Origin: Vanessa cardui
Taxonomy: Eukaryota > Arthropoda > Insecta > Lepidoptera > Nymphalidae
Length of the DNA: 64,000 bases
Reading direction: 5' to 3'
Assembly (NCBI RefSeq): GCF_905220365.1
Contig: NC_061127.1
Span: 3,472,001-3,536,000, forward strand
Shown: in pieces, positions 59,060 to 64,000 of the stretch
Layout of the letters: every line of letters begins with the position of its first letter
Numbering within the stretch: the stretch's first letter is position 1
Position numbers and translations under genes: made by a program
The notes under the pieces: model-generated
Database searches by the model: none
The model's input: the letters and a program-made list of their open reading frames with translations, nothing else
Told to the model about the DNA's origin: nothing

Positions 59060-60117
59060 AAGACTAGACTTTGAGACGGGCACCGTCAAACCGGTCGCGG
59101 AGGGGATACGTTCGCTGTCGCAGTCGCAACGTGCTCAACGCAAACTTAGAGGTACAGCTGTGGGCCGCACATCGCCAGTTGAAAAAGAAGTTAGAAAAGG
59201 CGTTAAGTAAACAAAGAGCAAAGGGGCGCCCCTATCATGGTTTGCGAGGGAAGCTCCGGACACACGGCGCTCCTGATACGGAATGACTACCGCCAGATCT
59301 CCTGCGACTGGTCGAGGAGCTATTTCCGGGAAACAGAGATGCCCTAAAACACCCTGAAGACCCGGACATCGCCTTCAATGTCCGGGTCTTTCTCACGTTA
59401 GTCCAAGGGAACGTAGTCCTAACGGTATCACCGGACGTGGCGAACGACTTTAATAGTCTTCCTTAATTTATTTATTTTAAGTTAATTTACGATATCCTCG
59501 GGCTCATAGCTGCCCATGCCTTTTTTATATTTTACATTTATACACTTTGGCGTTTTATATTTTTACTTAACATCAGCAGATATTCGCTGGACTTCAAGCT
59601 CACCGTCGTCCTTTCGAGACCATAGGGGATGCACTTCCATATCACGAGTTGCCTTCCTATCTCAGAAGGCCGTTGGGGCATACCTCCAGGATCCTTTGGG
59701 AGGGGGCGATGGAGGACTTGTCCCACGTCTGAAGTTGGTTTTGACTGGCTCTTGCGCCGGCACCGACCTTGCCCGGAATGGGTGTTTTGTCCTACGCAGA
59801 CGACGCCCTCATCGCGGTGACGGAGCGAACCATTCAGATGGCGGCCCTATGGTCGGATCGAATCGAGATGCTGGTCTTGAAGGGTTTCTCTAACTAAAAC
59901 GGAGGCCCTCCTAATCCACGGTCCTCGCTGAGGTCTCCTCGAGGAGCGTCTACCGCCCTCCAAGGGACGGTAGTTAAGGCGCAGACACATATGAGGGATC
60001 AGGGCCTCATCCTGGATGGTAGATGGAGCTTCGGGCAACATTTTGTCCAACTCAGCTTGAAGCTCATCAATGCCAACGTAGGACGACCTTAAACACCTTG
60101 CCTGCGTGCGCTCTGTG
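59060..60117 (+). pseudogene. R1-clade LINE, degenerate reverse-transcriptase region
   Basis: Peptide blocks in order: KGRPYHGLRGKLRTHGAPDTE, an in-frame TGA, then LPPDLLRLVEELFPGNRDAL (same frame, about 59220-59350); GFDWLLR (about 59735); the catalytic SYADDALIAVTERT (about 59790); SLTKTEALLIHGP (about 59888, after a frameshift); QGLILDGRWSFGQHFVQLSL (about 60000). This series, with the GRPY..V..KLR pre-RT segment and LGLVLDGRW-like motif, is typical of R1-clade elements. About 100 bp of AT-rich sequence replaces part of the RT between the two halves. It cannot make a functional enzyme. Confidence 0.75.
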
Positions 60118-60124
60118 GCATTGT

Positions 60125-61155
60125 ATTTTTTTATTTATTGTAAATCAATAAATCTAATCTAATCAATCAGCCCATTTCTGGCCCCTGCTGGTTCAAGGCC
60201 TCTCCAATTGCACGCCACTGAGATCGTTCTTGGGCTACTCGCATCCAGCTTCTATCAGCCGTCTTGCGTAAGTCGTCACACCACCGTGCCCGAGGACGTC
60301 CTACACTACGTTTGCCGAGACGCAGTCTCCACTCTAGAACACGTTTCCCCCAACGGTTATCCTTCTACAAATATGGCCAGCCCACTCCACTTCAGCTTAC
60401 TAATCCGGTGGGCTATGTCGATGACTTTGGTTCTCTAGCGGATCGCCTCATTTCTGATTCGATCCCGCAGAGAAACGCCGAGCATAGCCCTTTCCGTAGC
60501 ACACTGAGTGACTTTAAACTGGCGGACCAGCCTTGCCGTGAGTGTCCACGTTTCGGCTCCGTAAAAATGACGGGTAGGACGCACTGGTTGAAGACTTTCG
60601 TCTTAAGGTACTGTGGGATCAACGATGTAAAGATCCGACGAAATTTTCCACACGCTGCCCAGCCTAGCTGAATTCTTCTATTCACCTCGTCCTCAAGGTT
60701 GTTTCTACCTAATCGCAAAGTCTGCCCAAGGTAGACATATTTTTGAACAACTTCGAGGACGGTACCGTGTATCGCAATCGGTTCCGGTAGAACATATTCA
60801 TTGAACATGACCTTGGTTTTATCCAAGTTCATTCGTAGACCGATACGCACAGAAGAATCAGCCAGCTCGTTCAGCATTTGTTGTAGGTCCTGCAGTGTTT
60901 CTGCCACGATGACGATGTCGTCTGCGAATCTCAAGTGAGAGATGTATTCGCCATTGATGTTGATGCCACGTCCTTTCCAGTTCAGCGTCTTGAACATATC
61001 CTCCATTGCAATACTAAACAATTTGGGGGAAATAACGCCCCCTTGTCTCACTCCTCGATGCAATGGTATGGGATTTGTTTGCTGATTCTGTACTTGGACG
61101 GAAAATACACCTATTTGGTTGGACTCCCTTAATGCTCGTAACAAGACTCTTATTT
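60125..61155 (-). pseudogene. RTE-clade LINE fragment, reverse-transcriptase core and 3' end
   Basis: Antisense to the surrounding R1. The main open stretch (minus, about 61155-60540) reads KIRVLLRALRESNQ, PLHRGVRQGGVISPKLFSIA, KGRGININGEYISHLRFADD (catalytic Asp pair), TLQDLQQMLNELADSSVRIG and ARCGKFRRIF-like WAACGKFRRIF. It then shifts frame after FNQCVLP. The remaining C-terminal part down to about 60,150 is recognisable as DNA but broken. It lacks the endonuclease and N-terminal RT, as is usual for 5'-truncated LINE copies. Confidence 0.8.
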
Positions 61156-61440
61156 TACGGGACCGTGGGAACGGTGCTGTTGACCCGTTTCGCCGAAGAA
61201 GACCAGAAGAAGGGGTCTTCACTATGGATGTCTTCTCCTCCCGCCATAAGTGTCTTGGGGTTAAGGGTTTCTGTACCCTGAGAACTCCCTAGGAAGTGGA
61301 ACCCCGCAGAGGTGAGCCTACCGTCAGGACGTCACGGTAGTATGCACAAACGATCTCGTGAGATCCTCCAAAAAGACGGAGTGGGTTTAGCAGGTATACA
61401 CCCCGCCCCCCACCTCATGTGGAGGAAAAGTGGTATGCGT
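61156..61440 (+). mobile_element. R1-clade LINE, probable 3' UTR remainder
   Basis: GC-rich, non-coding. GGGTTTCTGTACCCTGAGAA and AAGACGGAGTGGGTTTAGCA then GGTATACACCCC resemble R1-type 3' UTRs. It would be the downstream half of the R1 copy split by the RTE fragment. Assignment rests on memory of such tails. Confidence 0.45.
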
Positions 61441-61520
61441 TTTTGCAGCGAATAAAAAGGGCGGCATCATAGGTATTGCACGCGGGCGACAAAATAGCTA
61501 GCGGCGGGCCTGAAGGGAAG

Positions 61521-62212
61521 TTACTTATCCGGAATCCGTCAATGATTACCCGCTTAACGAATCAGAAGCAGAGTACTGACGGCCACTTTACCAATAACAC
61601 GATTTTATATATTTACATATATCGGTAACGAAGGGGAGTCAATCAGACCATCAGTATTAAAGGCAACTTGAAGCAGACGTCTTTATTTATAATAAATTAA
61701 TATGTCAATGAACCGTACTAAACCAATACTAGCGGTTAAGATTTGACAAGAATATACCTGCATATACTATTTTTACCCGAGAAAAAATTAATAGGCGGTA
61801 GTGAAAAGAAAAACGGACAGAAAGACAATTGAGTTGCCATTGTTCATCCAGTCCTGAGCTATGTTTTAAGTTTCCACTTCAATGACTAAAGGTACCAGAC
61901 AAACAAACATACAAGGATTTTCAAATTGCTCTTTCAAAGTATCAAGACTAGATAAGCGAGGAAGTAGTTTTTAATCGAGTAAAATATGAAGACATATTAT
62001 TGCACTACCATTTAAAAAAAGTTTACAGAGAGACAATAGAGAGATTTAACATTACTTTGTTTTCTAATAGATACATAAACATAGCTGAGTTACTTATAAG
62101 TACCTATGTAGCAATATGTAATGCTTATCCAGTAAACACTGTAAATATAGTCTTTTTCAATCTGAAAAGGAATAAAGATAAATACCTAACTACTACTTTG
62201 GCTTTAAGTATT
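61521..62212. other. intergenic; no gene seen
   Basis: AT-rich. The frame at 62000-62239 has no recognised domain and runs into the SINE head. Confidence 0.5.
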
Positions 62213-62995
62213 TTACTTGGTGGTAGGGCTTTGTGGTAATACTTCTTTACAAGACCTTGCTTAGACCCATATTAACCTATGCATCAGAATCGTGGGTTCT
62301 GAGCAAAAGAAGTGAGGAGATGCTGCTTGTTTTTGAGCGCAAAGTACTGAGACGCATATACGGTCCTGTCCTTGAGAACGATCGGTGGCGCATAAGATAC
62401 AACCACGAGCTGTATGCCCTGTATGCCGAGCCGAATGTGGTTGGACACATAAAAATTGGACGTTTGAGGTGGGCTGGTCACGTGCAGCGCATGGATAACA
62501 CCAGATGCCTACACTACTTGCAGAAAGCCAACCAGAGGGTCGCAGAAAACCAGGAAGACCAAAGCTTAGATGGCAAGATGGTGTTAATAAGGATGCAAGA
62601 ACTGCGGGAATTTCGGACTGGAAAACAACATCTCTCGATAGAAAAGTCTGGAGAGACCTACTTGACCAGGCCAAGGCCCACAAGAGGCTGTAGCGCCAGA
62701 GATGATAATGGTAGGGCTTTGTGCAAGCCCGTCTGGGTAGATACCACCCACTCATCAGTTATTTCACCGCCAAATAACAGTACATACTCAGTATTGTTGT
62801 GTTCCGGTTTGAAGGGTGATTGAGCCAGAGTAACCACAGGCACAAGGGACATAGCATCTTAGTTCCCAAGGTTGGTGGCACATTGACGATGTAAGGAATA
62901 GTCAATATTTCTTACAGCGTCATTGTCTATGGGTGATGGTGACCACTTACCATCAGATGGCCCATATGCTCGTCCGCCATCCTATACAATAAAAA
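62213..62995 (+). repeat. SINE-like repeat (family A), full-length copy split by an RTE insertion
   Basis: The head TACTTGGTGGTAGGGCTTTGTG (62214-62235) is interrupted. The sequence resumes at 62710 with a repeat of the last 14 bases and continues CAAGCCCGTCTGGGTAGATA to the tail GACCACTTACCATCAGATGG and CTCGTCCGCCATCCTATA with an A-rich end. Removing 62236-62709 and one duplication restores a standard family-A head. Confidence 0.85.
62236..62709 (+). pseudogene. RTE-clade LINE, 5'-truncated insertion (C-terminal region)
   Basis: Reads LLRPILTYASESWVLSKRSE, LLVFERKVLRRIYGPV, WRIRYNHELYALYAEPNVVG, HIKIGRLRWAGHVQRMD, then shifts frame near 62505-62530 and continues ESQPEGRRKPGRPKLRWQDG to DQAKAHKRL and a stop. 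This is the standard C-terminal tail of RTE polyproteins. It ends in GATGATAAT, an RTE-type simple-repeat tail. Exact 14-bp direct repeats GGTAGGGCTTTGTG (62222-62235 and 62710-62723) mark it as a retrotransposition into the SINE. Confidence 0.88.
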
Positions 62996-63417
62996 TAAAG
63001 TGTTCCATGCAATTTGGTAATTGCCCAAGTATATTGGACACTATTAAAATTTCTTGGTTAAAATATATTTACTCTATACTTTTAATTTTACTTCAAAAGT
63101 ATCAGACTGCTTCTTGATATTCAAAACGTCAGTTTTTACTCAAATACACAATAAATTTAATAGACTATACCATCTCTCGATCTCTCTCGATATTGCATCT
63201 TTCGATGTCTTATGTTATATATTTGATTGTGTCTTGTGGTTGGAAAGGGCTTTACATTTGTAGTAGGCTGCTGAAAATAGTTACGTTTGTACAAGTTCGA
63301 TAATTTTAAAATGGAGGAGCATCTTCCTTATTTATTCCAATATCACGTCTTATTAGGAATTTATACTACAAAATACAGGTCTATTCCTATCTAGATTTAG
63401 TTAGCGTTAAATAAAGC
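62996..63417. other. intergenic; no gene seen
   Basis: AT-rich; CTCTCGAT repeated twice near 63174-63190; nothing recognised. Confidence 0.5.
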
Positions 63418-63600
63418 TGTTAGCATAATAGTTAGAACACTTGAACACCAAAGTTTGCGGATTCATACCCGACAAAGAAACAATTAATTTTCATGTAATT
63501 ATTTGTGTTTATCATTCACATCACGTTAAGTGGTGAAAGTATGCGTACAGACCTGTATATGTCAGTTGAAAATCTACATAAGCCTTAATCAAGCAGTAAT
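63418..63600 (+). repeat. tRNA-derived SINE, old relative of family B
   Basis: ATAGTTAGAACACTTGAACA, GCGGATTCATACCCGACAAA and TTTCATGTAATTATTTGTGTTT follow the family-B head and early body with many substitutions and deletions. Boundaries are approximate. Confidence 0.55.
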
Positions 63601-64000
63601 CAATTACTTTCAATGTGTTAATAAATAGTCAATCGATCAGGACATTGACCTTCATTTTATAGAACATAAGCATTAGTCAGCATTAAAATGAAGCTCGCTT
63701 CACACGGAAACATTAAATGCAATTCCTCGTATGTAGATGGCTAATATCCTGATTTAAGATAAAAGATATTCTCTTATTCTAAACAATGAACGGAAATTAT
63801 TTATGAAATCTGTCTTAACTAAGCACGGAAAAAAATTAAGACTAATTACTTTTAAATGAGCTTATCGTTATCTTTTTAAACCTAAAAATGGACACTTATA
63901 CATCTTTTAAATGTATATTTACTCAATTAAATTTTAATCAATTAAACTTCACAATAAACCGTTTTAGAATGATCAATATTTTAACACTGCCGTAGCGTTT
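63601..64000. other. intergenic; no gene seen
   Basis: AT-rich to the window end; no recognised repeat or coding signal. Confidence 0.5.

Larger units (their letters stand above)
58697..61512. mobile_element. hAT-type DNA transposon, non-autonomous, loaded with nested LINEs
   Basis: Ends CAGGGCCGCCGTAAGC (58697-58712) and, read in reverse from 61512, CAGGCCCGCCGCTAGC: 13 of 16 bases match. Perfect 8-bp direct repeats AAGGGAAG flank both ends (58689-58696 and 61513-61520), the duplication length typical of hAT elements. TGCACGCGGGCG also occurs near both ends (58732 and 61478). No hAT transposase reading was found. The interior consists of a decayed R1-clade LINE with an antisense RTE fragment inside it. 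Confidence 0.8.

Noticed and set aside
2721..63600. CRISPR array or satellite from many similar repeats
   Set aside because: The repeats are 200-300 bp interspersed SINEs in both orientations with unique flanks, not short regularly spaced repeats.

Overview
This window looks like nuclear DNA from a moth or butterfly (Lepidoptera), probably a nymphalid butterfly. It is AT-rich and gene-poor. It is crowded with retroelement debris of lepidopteran type: CR1/jockey-like, RTE and R1 LINEs, a tRNA-headed SINE ending in CAGCCTG-like simple repeats, and a second SINE-like family ending in a CCATCAGGTGG tail. The order-level call rests on the repeats and on the style of the single host gene; the family-level guess is from memory of similar repeats. 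No bacterial-type operons, rRNA genes, true tRNA genes or CRISPR arrays are visible.

Layout. (1) 1-2060: the only convincing host gene, the 5' coding exon of an ETS transcription factor on the minus strand. It has a Pointed domain, an AT-hook and the start of the ETS domain, ends at a clean GTAAGT donor, and continues past the left edge. A TATA-like box and two short upstream ORFs precede the ATG. The second upstream ORF ends in a TGA that overlaps the main ATG. (2) 2060-50,100: a long stretch with no supportable host gene. It holds about fifteen copies each of two SINE families (many tRNA-SINE copies with 11-15 bp target-site duplications), several other dispersed repeats, two inverted-repeat elements (5.2 and 18.5 kb), a frameshifted protein pseudogene at 12.3-13.0 kb, and several strong hairpins. 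(3) 50,285-53,644: an apparently full-length CR1/jockey-group LINE with one uninterrupted ORF of about 1039 codons (endonuclease plus reverse transcriptase) and a 27-A tail. (4) 53,645-58,480: sparse, mainly AT-rich DNA with a perfect 22-bp palindrome. (5) 58,697-61,512: a hAT-type DNA transposon defined by CAGG...CCTG inverted ends and a perfect 8-bp duplication (AAGGGAAG). Its interior is a decayed R1-clade LINE, itself interrupted by an antisense RTE fragment. (6) 62,213-62,995: a SINE-like copy split by a 5'-truncated RTE insertion flanked by 14-bp direct repeats.

How the parts relate. The intact LINE and the CCATCAGGTGG-tailed family share a related 3' end. This suggests the LINE clade supplies the machinery that copies the non-autonomous family. 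The nested insertions give a relative order of events: hAT first, then R1, then RTE at 59-61 kb; SINE first, then RTE at 62 kb. Everything was read by eye; no alignment, folding or database search was run.
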